Part shown: positions 35,465 to 44,352 of the stretch, one piece after another | How the letters are laid out: each line of letters begins with the position of its first letter | Numbering within the stretch: the stretch's first letter is position 1 | Program-made: the position numbers and the translations under genes | Source of the DNA: Lachnospiraceae bacterium NK4A179 | Lineage (GTDB): Bacteria > Bacillota > Clostridia > Lachnospirales > Lachnospiraceae | DNA length: 55,785 nucleotides | Direction of reading: 5' to 3' | Assembly (NCBI GenBank): GCA_000421045.1 | Contig: ATWC01000017.1 | Span: forward strand, 1-55,785 | Notes under the pieces: generated by a model | Databases searched by the model: none | Seen by the model: the letters and a program-made list of their open reading frames with translations, nothing else | What the model was told of the DNA's origin: nothing

Positions 35465-36826
35465 ATGAAAATGAAATCGTTATTTTCGGGCATGCGTGCC
35501 GTTAAGATGACAGTTGCGGCTGTACTCTCGGCAGCAGTGATCTACGGAATGCCCGTTAGTACTCTTGCAGCACCTGAAGCTGGTGATACTGCAACTGTTA
35601 CAGCAGAAGGAAATATCAATATAAGAGGAGAGAGCAATACTGACAGTGCTGTTGTGGGAACTGCGCACACAGGCGATGTTTTCACTATCAATGAGATTAC
35701 CGAAGCCGGCGGAAAAACATGGTTCAAGGTTACAAATACCGATGGTTCCATTACAGGCTTTATCCGCAGCGATTTCGTTGAGGTTTCCGAATCAGCTGAC
35801 ACAGAAGAAGCTCCCGCAGATGAAAACGGCGAAGCTGCAGCACCAGAAGAGGGCGGCGAAGGCACAGGAGAAGCAGAAGCTCCTGCAGCTCCTCAGTCAG
35901 GCGCAATGACAGGAATGATAGTTCCGCTTGAGCCGGCAGGTGAGCCTGAAGTTCTTCCTGCAGGATTTAAGGAGATCCAGCTAAATGGTGTTAAGGCATG
36001 GGGCAAGGACTCATTCTATATAGTATATGCAAAGTCACCTTCAGGTGAGCAGGGCTGGTTTATCATTGACGGTAAGGATGAGAACAATCTGTCATGGATC
36101 AGATTTAATCCTGAACTGTTCGCATCAGCAGATTCAAACAGCAAGAGCTCAGGCGGATCATTCAAGACAGTTTCGATAATCCTCGGCGTTCTCTGCGTGC
36201 TTCTCCTTGTTGCCGCAGTATTCCTTGGCATCAAGCTTTACGGAGGCGAAGGCTACTCCAGAGATGACGACGATGATGACGATGACGACGAAGATGATTA
36301 CGATGACGATGATGATGACGACGATGATGATTATGACGACAGACCCGCACCCCGCAGGAGCGTACGTCCTTCATCAAGACCCGAAAGACGTCCCGAGCCT
36401 CAGGCACAGAGACAGTCTGCACGTCGTGAGAGCAGACCTGTAAGACCTTCTTCAGACGGACAGGTACGTGTATCTCTCGACAGGGAAAGAGGCCATCAGA
36501 CATCAGCACGTGTAAGAAGAGCTGATCCTTCAAGAAGATCGCTCGCTACAGCTCAGAATCCTTCAAATGTCCGTCCTGATACAGGAGAAGTTGTAAGACG
36601 TGAGTACGAGGATGAAGGCGATACAAAGGTTGTAGTACGTACAGAAAGACCTGCTCCCGTTGAGAGAGCTGACGAAGACAGAAGACCGGAAGGCGGCAGA
36701 GTTCAGGTAAGACGCAGTTCTTCATCAGGAAGCCCTGCAAGAAGATCTTCAGGTCAGACAGTTCAGAGACGTTCTTCTGCAAGAGTAGTCAGAAACAGAA
36801 GAGATGAAGATGAGGATGATGAGTGA
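35465..36826 (+). CDS. SH3b-domain membrane protein with poly-Asp run and Arg-rich tail
   Basis: The 453-aa product has a signal-like helix (about residues 15-35, ending STLAAPEAG), a bacterial SH3 domain (INIRGESNTDSAVVGTAHTG to FIRSDFVEV), an acidic Pro/Ala linker and a second small domain. A membrane helix follows (VSIILGVLCVLLLVAAVFLG), then a run of 26 codons that is almost all Asp (36263-36340), then about 160 residues rich in Arg, Ser and Pro. If the signal is cleaved, the SH3b part is outside and the acidic/basic tail inside. ATG 35465 has GGAGG at 35450-35454. The frame extends upstream without a site. The function is unknown; SH3b domains usually bind wall peptides. Confidence 0.8.
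   Translation: MKMKSLFSGMRAVKMTVAAVLSAAVIYGMPVSTLAAPEAGDTATVTAEGNINIRGESNTDSAVVGTAHTGDVFTINEITEAGGKTWFKVTNTDGSITGFIRSDFVEVSESADTEEAPADENGEAAAPEEGGEGTGEAEAPAAPQSGAMTGMIVPLEPAGEPEVLPAGFKEIQLNGVKAWGKDSFYIVYAKSPSGEQGWFIIDGKDENNLSWIRFNPELFASADSNSKSSGGSFKTVSIILGVLCVLLLVAAVFLGIKLYGGEGYSRDDDDDDDDDEDDYDDDDDDDDDDYDDRPAPRRSVRPSSRPERRPEPQAQRQSARRESRPVRPSSDGQVRVSLDRERGHQTSARVRRADPSRRSLATAQNPSNVRPDTGEVVRREYEDEGDTKVVVRTERPAPVERADEDRRPEGGRVQVRRSSSSGSPARRSSGQTVQRRSSARVVRNRRDEDEDDE
36263..36340 (+). repeat. GAT/GAC low-complexity run encoding Asp
   Basis: 26 codons: 23 Asp, two Tyr and one Glu. GAT and GAC are mixed irregularly, so this is not a perfect microsatellite. The minus-strand reading frame of His and Arg here is an artefact. 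Confidence 0.9.
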
Positions 36827-36863
36827 TCATCTGGATTTTATAAGGTACAATCGGCGAGGCTGA

Positions 36864-36913
36864 TTGACAGAAAGCTCCTTTTGTTATAATATTTTTATAA
36901 CAAAAGGAGCTTT
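36864..36913 (+). promoter_or_regulatory. gntR-clpC promoter inside a 19-bp perfect palindrome
   Basis: The arm AAAGCTCCTTTTGTTATAA (36871-36889) is fully complementary to 36895-36913 across a 5-nt loop. The left arm carries the -10 TATAAT (36885-36890). TTGACA at 36864-36869 is 15 nt away. The right arm carries AAGGAG (36904-36909), the ribosome site of gntR. Confidence 0.75.
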
Positions 36914-36917
36914 GCTT

Positions 36918-37316
36918 ATGAAGACAAAAAAGATTGATATCGTTATTGATTTTGAAAGTGAAGAAGCTTACTACATGCAGATCCGCGATCAGGTCATTAG
37001 ACATATTGCTTACGGAAGAATGCTTCCGGGTCAGCAGCTTCCTTCGGTCAGGCAGCTTGCCGAGCAGGCCGGTATAAATATGCACACGGTAAGGAAGGCC
37101 TACAACCTGCTTAAGGAAGAGGGCTATCTTCGTGTGGACAACAGAAGAGGCGCAGCAGTTGATATATCCTACAGAGAGAATGCCGATATGGATGATCTGA
37201 AGAAAGATATAGAGATGATATGCGCAAAGGCAAAGTGCAAAGGCATCAATGCGGAAGTGCTGCATACGATGCTTGATAAGAGTTATATGGAACAGTCAGA
37301 GGTTAAAGGAGAATGA
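36918..37316 (+). CDS. GntR-family regulator (YtrA-like, short)
   Basis: The 132-aa product has an N-terminal winged helix: AYYMQIRDQVIRHIAYGRML, PGQQLPSVRQLAEQAGINMH, TVRKAYNLLKEEGYL. The tail of about 45 residues is too short for a ligand domain, as in the YtrA subfamily. Its stop overlaps the clpC start (ATGA). In many Firmicutes this place is held by ctsR-mcsA-mcsB. The palindrome over its own promoter suggests autorepression and therefore control of clpC. The ligand or signal is unknown. Confidence 0.85.
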   Translation: MKTKKIDIVIDFESEEAYYMQIRDQVIRHIAYGRMLPGQQLPSVRQLAEQAGINMHTVRKAYNLLKEEGYLRVDNRRGAAVDISYRENADMDDLKKDIEMICAKAKCKGINAEVLHTMLDKSYMEQSEVKGE

Positions 37317-39841
37317 GAGCCTTTACAGAGAGCGTCGGTGAGGCGTTGATGTTTGCCGCCGCCTTCGCTTCAATGTCGGATTCGGCATATATTGGTACAG
37401 AACATATACTTCTCGGGCTTATCAGAGAGGGGCGGGGAACTGCCGCTGCGATACTTGAGGAGCATAAGATAAGCGTTGACCGTGTTATGGAACTGATGCG
37501 GGATGCTTTTTTCGCAGGCAACGATGATACCCTGTTCAGGAACGCGGGACATATCGAAAAGGAATATTCCGTAAAAGCTTCTTCCGTTCTGGAAGAGGCT
37601 GATCGCATTGCAGGAAAGACAGGATCAAAGAGCATAGGAACGGAGCATATTCTTATTGCCATGTTTGCAGTAAAGGACTGCACGGCAGTAAGGCTTCTTT
37701 ATGCATGCGGAATGGATCCTGCGACATTTATTAAAGAGGCGGGAAGAGCTGTTGACGACAGGCTTTCCGCATATCTTCAGAATCTCGCCGGAAGCCTGCG
37801 CAAGCAGGGCAAGCAGGGAACACCGATGCTTTCTCAGTACGGTCGGGATATGACAGCGCTTGCTGCCGAGAAGAAGCTTGATCCGGTTGCAGGAAGGGAA
37901 GATGAGATCGGCAGGGTTATCAAGATACTCTGCAGACGTTTAAAGAATAACCCCTGTCTTGTGGGTGAGCCCGGGGTTGGTAAGACTGCCATAGCAGAGG
38001 GGATCGCCGAGCGGATAGCTGCCGGTGATGTGCCTGATGAACTGAAGGATAAGAAGGTGATCTCTCTCGATCTGTCGGGAATGGTTGCCGGAAGCCGTTA
38101 CAGAGGAGAGTTTGAAGAACGTCTTAAAAGGCTTATGGCTGAAGTCACCGCTGACGGAAGCGTTATCCTTTTTATGGATGAGATACATACAATAGTCGGT
38201 GCCGGAAGTGCCGAAGGTTCTATAGATGCTTCAAATATCCTGAAGCCTGCGCTCGCCAGAGGTGAACTCAGGATGATAGGCGCGACCACGGTTTCGGAAT
38301 ACAGAAAGTATTTTGCCAAAGATGCAGCGCTTGAAAGAAGATTCCAGCCTGTAAATGTAGATGAGCCCACGGTTGAAGAAACCGTTGAGATCTTAAGGAC
38401 ACTCAGGCACAGATATGAGGATTTCCACGGACTTAAGATACGCGATGAAGCTCTTACGGCAGCGGCAGAGCTTTCCGAAAGATATATTTCTGACAGGTAT
38501 CTTCCCGATAAAGCAATAGATGTTATCGATGAAGCCTGTGCAAGAAAAAAGACTGACGGTTGTGCCATATCTCCGAAATTTGCGGAGCTTAAGAAAAAGA
38601 TATCCGATCTTGATCAACAGATTGAAGATGCGATCAGCAAAGAGGAATTTGCTGAGGCAGGTGAGTTAAAGCGTAGCCAGATAGCGCTTAAGTCAAAGGA
38701 AGAAAAACTCAGAGTAAGGGAAGAAGGAAAGCGTAAGGATATAACTGTTGATGAGAATGACATCGCAGCAGCAGTAAGCGCGTGGACAGGTATTCCTTTA
38801 AGCAGGCTCAGTGAAAAGGAAAGCGAAAGACTTCTTAAACTTGAGGATGAACTTAAGAAGCGTGTGATCGGTCAGGATGAAGCGGTAAGCGCTGTGGCCA
38901 GAGCGGTAAGGCGCGGACGTACAGGCCTTGCTGATCCAAGACGCCCGGTTGGTTCGTTCCTTTTCCTCGGACCTACCGGTGTGGGCAAGACAGAGCTTTC
39001 AAAAGCACTTGCGGCACTTGTATTCGGATCTGAAGATTCACTTATCAGAGTTGATATGTCAGAATATATGGAAGCACATTCCGTTTCAAAGATGATAGGT
39101 TCGCCTCCGGGATATGTCGGCTTTGATAATGGCGGACAGCTTTCGGAACGTGTAAGACAGCATCCTTATTCGGTAGTGCTTTTTGATGAAGTCGAGAAGG
39201 CTCATCCCGATGTGTTCAATGTGCTCCTTCAGGTTCTTGATGACGGACATATCACTGATTCACAGGGAAGGAAGGTGTCGTTTAAAAATACGATCATCAT
39301 CATGACTTCCAATGCCGGAGCAAAGGAGATAATCTCTCCCAAGCATCTGGGCTTTACGGCTCACAGTGATGCGGCATCCGAGCATGAGAGAATGAAGACC
39401 GGCGTCATGGATGAAGTTAAGCGCCTGTTCAGACCGGAATTCATAAACAGGATAGATGAGACTATAGTATTCCACATGCTGGACAAAAACTGCATGAGAA
39501 AGATAACGGGACTTATCACGGCCGATCTTTCAAAGCGTGCAGAGAATGCTTTTGACATCAGGCTTAAAGTAAGGGCTGCCACAGCAAATTATCTGGCGGA
39601 TAACTTTTCCGATACGGTGATGGGGGCAAGGCCTCTAAAGCGTGCAGTGCAGCGTGAGATAGAAGATCCGCTTTCGGAGGAGATACTTTCCGGCAGGATA
39701 AAACAGGGCGATGAAGTCAATGTGGTTTTCAAGGATAACAAAGCCGTATTTGAGATAAAAGGTAAAGAAACAGCAAACAGCAGAAAGACAGGAGGAAAGA
39801 AAAATGGCAGTGGTAAAAGAACTGATCCGCACCGAAAGTAA
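37313..39841 (+). CDS. clpC: ClpC-type AAA+ unfoldase
   Basis: The 842-aa product has an N-terminal Clp repeat domain (two repeats, each with a xGTEHILLG-type motif), AAA-1 with Walker A GEPGVGKT (218-225), and a short coiled middle region with DLDQQIEDAISKEEFAEAGE. AAA-2 has Walker A GPTGVGKT (553-560). It unfolds proteins for ClpP. The C-terminal end is Lys/Arg/Ser-rich and overlaps the next gene by 38 nt. No mcsA or mcsB accompanies it. Confidence 0.94.
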   Translation: MRAFTESVGEALMFAAAFASMSDSAYIGTEHILLGLIREGRGTAAAILEEHKISVDRVMELMRDAFFAGNDDTLFRNAGHIEKEYSVKASSVLEEADRIAGKTGSKSIGTEHILIAMFAVKDCTAVRLLYACGMDPATFIKEAGRAVDDRLSAYLQNLAGSLRKQGKQGTPMLSQYGRDMTALAAEKKLDPVAGREDEIGRVIKILCRRLKNNPCLVGEPGVGKTAIAEGIAERIAAGDVPDELKDKKVISLDLSGMVAGSRYRGEFEERLKRLMAEVTADGSVILFMDEIHTIVGAGSAEGSIDASNILKPALARGELRMIGATTVSEYRKYFAKDAALERRFQPVNVDEPTVEETVEILRTLRHRYEDFHGLKIRDEALTAAAELSERYISDRYLPDKAIDVIDEACARKKTDGCAISPKFAELKKKISDLDQQIEDAISKEEFAEAGELKRSQIALKSKEEKLRVREEGKRKDITVDENDIAAAVSAWTGIPLSRLSEKESERLLKLEDELKKRVIGQDEAVSAVARAVRRGRTGLADPRRPVGSFLFLGPTGVGKTELSKALAALVFGSEDSLIRVDMSEYMEAHSVSKMIGSPPGYVGFDNGGQLSERVRQHPYSVVLFDEVEKAHPDVFNVLLQVLDDGHITDSQGRKVSFKNTIIIMTSNAGAKEIISPKHLGFTAHSDAASEHERMKTGVMDEVKRLFRPEFINRIDETIVFHMLDKNCMRKITGLITADLSKRAENAFDIRLKVRAATANYLADNFSDTVMGARPLKRAVQREIEDPLSEEILSGRIKQGDEVNVVFKDNKAVFEIKGKETANSRKTGGKKNGSGKRTDPHRK

Positions 39842-40217
39842 CGGAAGTATAAGCTTTGGTGATTTTACACTGAATGAAAAGGCTAAGAAGGAAGACTTCA
39901 AGCACGATGGTGATATCATGAAGGTTAAGACCTACAATGAGATCACAAGACTTGAGAAGAACGGAATGGTGCTTTACGAGTCAGTTCCCGGAACAGCAGT
40001 TACAGGACTTAAGGAGACTGAAGACAGTCTTGAGTTTACTGTTGAAGGTCCCCAGGATGCACAGATAACTCTCGGACTTGCCGAAGAGACAGGATATGAT
40101 GTAAAGGTCGGTGGCAAGGATATAGGAAAGATGAAGACCGCACTTGGCGGAAAGCTTGCGCTCAGCGTTGAACTTGCAGGTGCAGGTGAGGTTGCTGTTT
40201 CTGTAAAAAAGGCTTGA
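39804..40217 (+). CDS. Conserved-looking protein of unknown function before radA
   Basis: The 137-aa soluble protein is mostly beta by pattern: ISFGDFTLNEKAK, ITRLEKNGMVLYESVPGTAV, SLEFTVEGPQDAQITLGLAEE and a closing KLALSVELAGAGEVAVSVKK. I recall similar proteins beside radA in Lachnospiraceae, but know no function. AGGAGG precedes ATG 39804. Its start lies inside clpC, in another frame, by 38 nt. radA follows after 7 nt. Confidence 0.75.
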   Translation: MAVVKELIRTESNGSISFGDFTLNEKAKKEDFKHDGDIMKVKTYNEITRLEKNGMVLYESVPGTAVTGLKETEDSLEFTVEGPQDAQITLGLAEETGYDVKVGGKDIGKMKTALGGKLALSVELAGAGEVAVSVKKA

Positions 40218-40224
40218 GTAACTT

Positions 40225-41610
40225 ATGGCTTCAAAGATAAAAACGGTGTTCTTCTGCACTGAATGCGGATATGAGTCCGCAAAATGGAGCGGACAGTGTC
40301 CGTCATGCAGGGAATGGAATACCATGAAGGAACACAGTGTATCCGACCGGGCAGTAAAGACCGGCCGGATACAGAAAGCTTTGGCTGAGGCTTCAAAGCC
40401 TCTTCTTTTAAAGGAAATCCCGTTAGGTGATGAAGACAGGTTAGCTTCCGGCATCGCAGAATTCGACCGCGTGCTGGGAGGCGGGACTGTTCCCGGATCG
40501 CTCATACTTGTGGGCGGTGACCCGGGCATAGGAAAGTCGACACTTCTTCTGCAGGTCTGCAGAATGTTTTCAGAGAAAGGTATAAATGTTCTTTATGTTT
40601 CGGGAGAGGAATCACCGAAGCAGATAAAAATGCGCGCAGAAAGACTGGGTGAATTTTCATCTTCCTTAAAGCTCCTGTGCGAGACCGATCTGCAGTCTGT
40701 ATCCGAAGTGGTTAAGGAAGAGAAACCGGCAGTATGCGTGGTAGATTCCATACAGACCATGTTTAATGATGAGATACAGGGAACCCCGGGCTCCGTATCA
40801 CAGGTCAGGGAGTCTACAGCGGTGCTTCTTAAGCTTGCCAAGACTTTGAACTGCGCGATATTTATAGTCGGACATGTGACAAAGGAAGGTACGGTCGCTG
40901 GTCCCAGAATGCTGGAGCATATGGTGGACACCGTGCTTTATTTTGAAGGAGACAGGCATGCTTCCTACAGAGTGCTGCGCGGAGTAAAGAACCGTTTCGG
41001 TTCCACAAATGAGATAGGTGTTTTTGAGATGGAAGGAAGCGGACTGAAGGAAGTGCCGAATCCGTCCGAATATCTGCTTGAGGGCAGGCCGCAGAATGCG
41101 AGCGGTACGGTCACAAGCTGCACCATAGAGGGGACAAGACCAATACTTCTGGAAATACAGGCTCTTGTCTGCAGGACGGCCTTTGGTATCCCGAGGCGTC
41201 AGTCATCAGGTGCGGATCTTAACAGGATTAACCTGCTGATGGCTGTGCTCGAAAAGAGACTTGGTCTTCATCTCGGAGAATGCGATGCCTATGTAAATAT
41301 TGCAGGTGGTATGCGTATCGTCGAGCCTGCGGTGGATCTGGCCATAGCAATGGCTGTGGTATCAAGTTTCTTAAATGCTCCGGCAGGTGACAAGCTCATA
41401 GCTATCGGAGAGATAGGCCTTTCGGGTGAAGTAAGAAGTGTGAGCCGCATAGAGCAGAGAGTTAGCGAAGCGGCAAATATGGGATATGAGATATGCGTGA
41501 TACCTGCCGTGTGCATGTCACGTTTTAAGAATAAGAAATCTTTTAATGGTTTAAAACTGGTTCCGGTGGAATCCGTAAAGGATGCGATGGAGCTTATAAA
41601 GAGAAATTAA
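40225..41610 (+). CDS. radA: DNA repair protein RadA (Sms)
   Basis: The 461-aa product has an N-terminal four-Cys zinc finger (FCTECGYESAKW, CPSC), a RecA-like core with Walker A GGDPGIGKSTLL, the RadA-specific KNRFG motif (GVKNRFGSTNEIG) and a Lon-protease-like C-terminal domain (LLMAVLEKRLG, IAIGEIGLSGEVR). It supports branch migration in recombination. The clpC-radA neighbourhood is a common Firmicute arrangement. Confidence 0.97.
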   Translation: MASKIKTVFFCTECGYESAKWSGQCPSCREWNTMKEHSVSDRAVKTGRIQKALAEASKPLLLKEIPLGDEDRLASGIAEFDRVLGGGTVPGSLILVGGDPGIGKSTLLLQVCRMFSEKGINVLYVSGEESPKQIKMRAERLGEFSSSLKLLCETDLQSVSEVVKEEKPAVCVVDSIQTMFNDEIQGTPGSVSQVRESTAVLLKLAKTLNCAIFIVGHVTKEGTVAGPRMLEHMVDTVLYFEGDRHASYRVLRGVKNRFGSTNEIGVFEMEGSGLKEVPNPSEYLLEGRPQNASGTVTSCTIEGTRPILLEIQALVCRTAFGIPRRQSSGADLNRINLLMAVLEKRLGLHLGECDAYVNIAGGMRIVEPAVDLAIAMAVVSSFLNAPAGDKLIAIGEIGLSGEVRSVSRIEQRVSEAANMGYEICVIPAVCMSRFKNKKSFNGLKLVPVESVKDAMELIKRN

Positions 41611-41619
41611 AGGAGTTTT

Positions 41620-42408
41620 ATGAGGATACTTGTGACCAATGATGACGGGATAGATTCACCTGGGATAATAAAACTTGCAAAGGCGGCAGCGGCTCTCGGA
41701 GATGTGACTGTCATGGCACCGCTTAAGCAGTGTAGTGCAATGTCGCATCATATCACCCTCGACCGCAATATGCATATAAGTGAATATGATTTTCCTGTGC
41801 CGAAAGTGAAGGCCTATGCTCTTGACGGTACACCTGCTGACTGTGTGCGTTCCTGTCTGGTCGGGCTCCTTAAGGATGAGATGCCTGATCTGGTCCTTTC
41901 CGGGATCAATGCAGGTTCTAATTGCGGCTTTGACGTGCTCTATTCCGCAACAGTAGGTGCAGCCATGGAGGCTATTCTTTACGGAGTACCCGCAATATGC
42001 TTTTCGCAGGGCTTCAATGAATGCAGTCTCGATCCCGAAACACGTAAGATACACGCACATGGTTTTGATGAAGTGATAACCGAGGTGTGCGATGAGATGC
42101 TTGGAACACTGCTTTCCGAATACATAAATAAGGATGCCGGAAAGGGAAAGATATGGAGCATCAATTTCCCAAACTGTCATATGAAGGATTATAAGGGCGT
42201 GCTTACCGGACGCTTCCCTGCCGCAACTCCGTTTTGGAATGACTGGTATGTAATGGAAGGTGAAGGAGATGAAAAGCAGGTTGTATTAAAGAGCGGGCCG
42301 CTTGAATCTGCCGAAGAAGGCAGTGATATAAGAGCGCTTATGGAAGGATACATTTCCATAGGCACACTTCAGAATACGGTCCTTATGGGAAAGGAAACGT
42401 TTGTTTAA
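41620..42408 (+). CDS. surE: 5'/3'-nucleotidase SurE
   Basis: The 262-aa product opens with ILVTNDDGIDSPGI, whose Asp pair binds metal. It also has SAMSHHITL, LDGTPADCVR and VLSGINAGSNCGFDVLYSATVGAAMEA. SurE proteins dephosphorylate nucleoside monophosphates. AGGAG precedes ATG. The next gene, a phosphoesterase, begins 2 nt after its stop. Confidence 0.95.
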   Translation: MRILVTNDDGIDSPGIIKLAKAAAALGDVTVMAPLKQCSAMSHHITLDRNMHISEYDFPVPKVKAYALDGTPADCVRSCLVGLLKDEMPDLVLSGINAGSNCGFDVLYSATVGAAMEAILYGVPAICFSQGFNECSLDPETRKIHAHGFDEVITEVCDEMLGTLLSEYINKDAGKGKIWSINFPNCHMKDYKGVLTGRFPAATPFWNDWYVMEGEGDEKQVVLKSGPLESAEEGSDIRALMEGYISIGTLQNTVLMGKETFV

Positions 42409-42410
42409 TA

Positions 42411-42899
42411 ATGAAGGTGCTTGTTGTAAGTGATTCACACCGGGATACTCAGAGTGTGATCGATGTGATAGAAAAGGAAAAGCCTGAGATGCTCATACAT
42501 CTGGGGGATCTGGAGACAGACACTTCCGAGTTGGAAGCAGCAATGCAGGTGCCGGTTCACCCGTGTATATTTATCCGCGGAAATTGTGACGGATATGAGA
42601 GGAATCTTAAGCCTGTGGCGGTATTCGATCTGTGCGGCCACAGGTTTTTCTGTACCCATGGTCACAGCCAGGGAGTATATATGAGCTATGACAATCTTAT
42701 CTACTCGGCCGAGGAAAATGACTGCGACATAGCACTTTTCGGTCATATCCATCAGCCGGTCGATGAAACTTTCGGAGATGTGCGCATACTCAATCCGGGT
42801 TCCATATCAAGGCCGCGCGGCGGAAGCAGGAAAAGCTATATAGTAATGGAAATGTCTGAGGACGGAGAATATAGTGTCTCCTTTGGTACATATGCTTGA
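42411..42899 (+). CDS. YfcE/MJ0936-type metallophosphoesterase
   Basis: The 162-aa product has the calcineurin-like metal motifs VVSDSHRD at the N-terminus, HLGDLE, IRGNCDG, FCTHGHSQG and LFGHIHQP, then the family ending LNPGSISRPRGG. It hydrolyses phosphodiesters; the natural substrate is not known. It is coupled to surE. Confidence 0.93.
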   Translation: MKVLVVSDSHRDTQSVIDVIEKEKPEMLIHLGDLETDTSELEAAMQVPVHPCIFIRGNCDGYERNLKPVAVFDLCGHRFFCTHGHSQGVYMSYDNLIYSAEENDCDIALFGHIHQPVDETFGDVRILNPGSISRPRGGSRKSYIVMEMSEDGEYSVSFGTYA

Positions 42900-42924
42900 A
42901 ATGAAAGACGTCTTGTGGTAAAAA
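42896..42924 (+). promoter_or_regulatory. Likely argH promoter
   Basis: TTGAAA (42896-42901, overlapping the previous stop), 17-nt spacer, TAAAAA (42919-42924). Confidence 0.5.
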
Positions 42925-42959
42925 TAGATAAGTTTACGTAGAAATTTTTGGAGGATGTT

Positions 42960-44336
42960 ATGGCTCAGCTCTGGGGCGGACGATTTACAAAGGAGACAGA
43001 CAGGAATGTTTACCTGTTCAATGCTTCTATAGATTTTGATAAAAGGCTGTATGCTGAGGATATTGAAGGCAGCATGGCTCATGCTTCCATGCTTGCAGCA
43101 CAGGGGATCATCTCGGAGAAGGAAAAGGATGATATCCTTGAAGGACTTAAGAAGATCAAAGCCGGTATCGAGGACGGAAGTCTTGAGATAACCGATGAAT
43201 TTGAAGATATACACAGTTTTGTGGAATCAAAGCTGACCGGAATGATCGGTGATGCGGGAAAGAAGCTTCATACCGGAAGAAGCCGCAACGATCAGGTCGC
43301 TCTGGATATGAAGCTCTATATAAGAAGGCAGTGTGCAGAGGTCAGTGAAGATGTGAAGGCGCTTCAGAAAGCAATACTTCATATCATGGAAGAAAATATC
43401 TGCACCTATATGCCGGGCTTCACACATCTGCAGAAAGCTCAGCCTGTTACACTGGCTCATCACATGGGCGCTTATTTTGAAATGTTCATGCGTGACAGGG
43501 ACAGACTTGCTTCGATAAAGACCAGAATGAATACCTGTCCTTTGGGATCAGGGGCGCTTGCAGGCACCACATACCCGCTCGACAGAGAATTTACCGCAAA
43601 GGCGCTTGGTTTTGACAGGCCAACCGGAAATTCGATGGACTCGGTTTCGGACAGGGATTATCTTATAGAATTCCTTGATGCGCTTTCACTTATAATGATG
43701 CATCTCTCAAGGTTTTCGGAGGAGATAATCATCTGGAATTCCAACGAGTACAGATTCGTCACTATTGACGACGGCTTCTCTACAGGATCTTCGATAATGC
43801 CCCAGAAGAAGAATCCTGACATAGCTGAGCTAGTAAGGGGAAAGACCGGTCGTGTATATGGGGCACTGATGAGTATGCTCACAACCATGAAAGGAATCCC
43901 GCTTGCATATGACAAGGATATGCAGGAGGATAAGGAAGTTTCCTTTGATGCGATAGATACCGTCAGGGAATCTCTCCAGATGTTTGAGGGAATGGTTTCT
44001 ACCATGAAGTTTAATAATGACGTGATGGAGGCTTCCGCAAAGAACGGGTTCACCAATGCCACAGATGCGGCTGATTATCTGGTGAGAAAGGGAATGCCTT
44101 TCCGCGATGCCCATTCAGTCATCGGCAGACTTGTGCTTTACTGTATTGAAAAAGACAAGGCCATAGATGATCTTGATATAAATGAGTTCAAGGACATATG
44201 CCCGATGTTTGATGATGATATATATGAAGCGGTATCGCTTAAGACCTGCGTTGAGAGAAGACTTACGGACGGTGCTCCGGGTGAGCAGGCAATGTTGACA
44301 GCTGTAAAGAGATATAAGGAATATCTTGACAGATAG
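42960..44336 (+). CDS. argH: Argininosuccinate lyase
   Basis: About 458 aa. The family signature GSSIMPQKKNPD is present, with LWGGRFTKETD at the start, HTGRSRNDQVALD and the catalytic-region PGFTHLQKAQPVTLAHH. It splits argininosuccinate to arginine and fumarate. ATG 42960 has GGAGG at 42950-42954. argG is not adjacent. Confidence 0.97.
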   Translation: MAQLWGGRFTKETDRNVYLFNASIDFDKRLYAEDIEGSMAHASMLAAQGIISEKEKDDILEGLKKIKAGIEDGSLEITDEFEDIHSFVESKLTGMIGDAGKKLHTGRSRNDQVALDMKLYIRRQCAEVSEDVKALQKAILHIMEENICTYMPGFTHLQKAQPVTLAHHMGAYFEMFMRDRDRLASIKTRMNTCPLGSGALAGTTYPLDREFTAKALGFDRPTGNSMDSVSDRDYLIEFLDALSLIMMHLSRFSEEIIIWNSNEYRFVTIDDGFSTGSSIMPQKKNPDIAELVRGKTGRVYGALMSMLTTMKGIPLAYDKDMQEDKEVSFDAIDTVRESLQMFEGMVSTMKFNNDVMEASAKNGFTNATDAADYLVRKGMPFRDAHSVIGRLVLYCIEKDKAIDDLDINEFKDICPMFDDDIYEAVSLKTCVERRLTDGAPGEQAMLTAVKRYKEYLDR

Positions 44337-44352
44337 AAGGAGGAAATTAACT

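Noticed and set aside
36263-36340. Short-unit tandem repeat or CRISPR-like array
   Set aside because: The period is three bases with irregular GAT/GAC choice and lies within a coding frame; there are no spacers.
36231-36533. His/Arg-repeat protein on the minus strand
   Set aside because: It is the complement of the GAT/GAC run that encodes poly-Asp in the SH3b protein.
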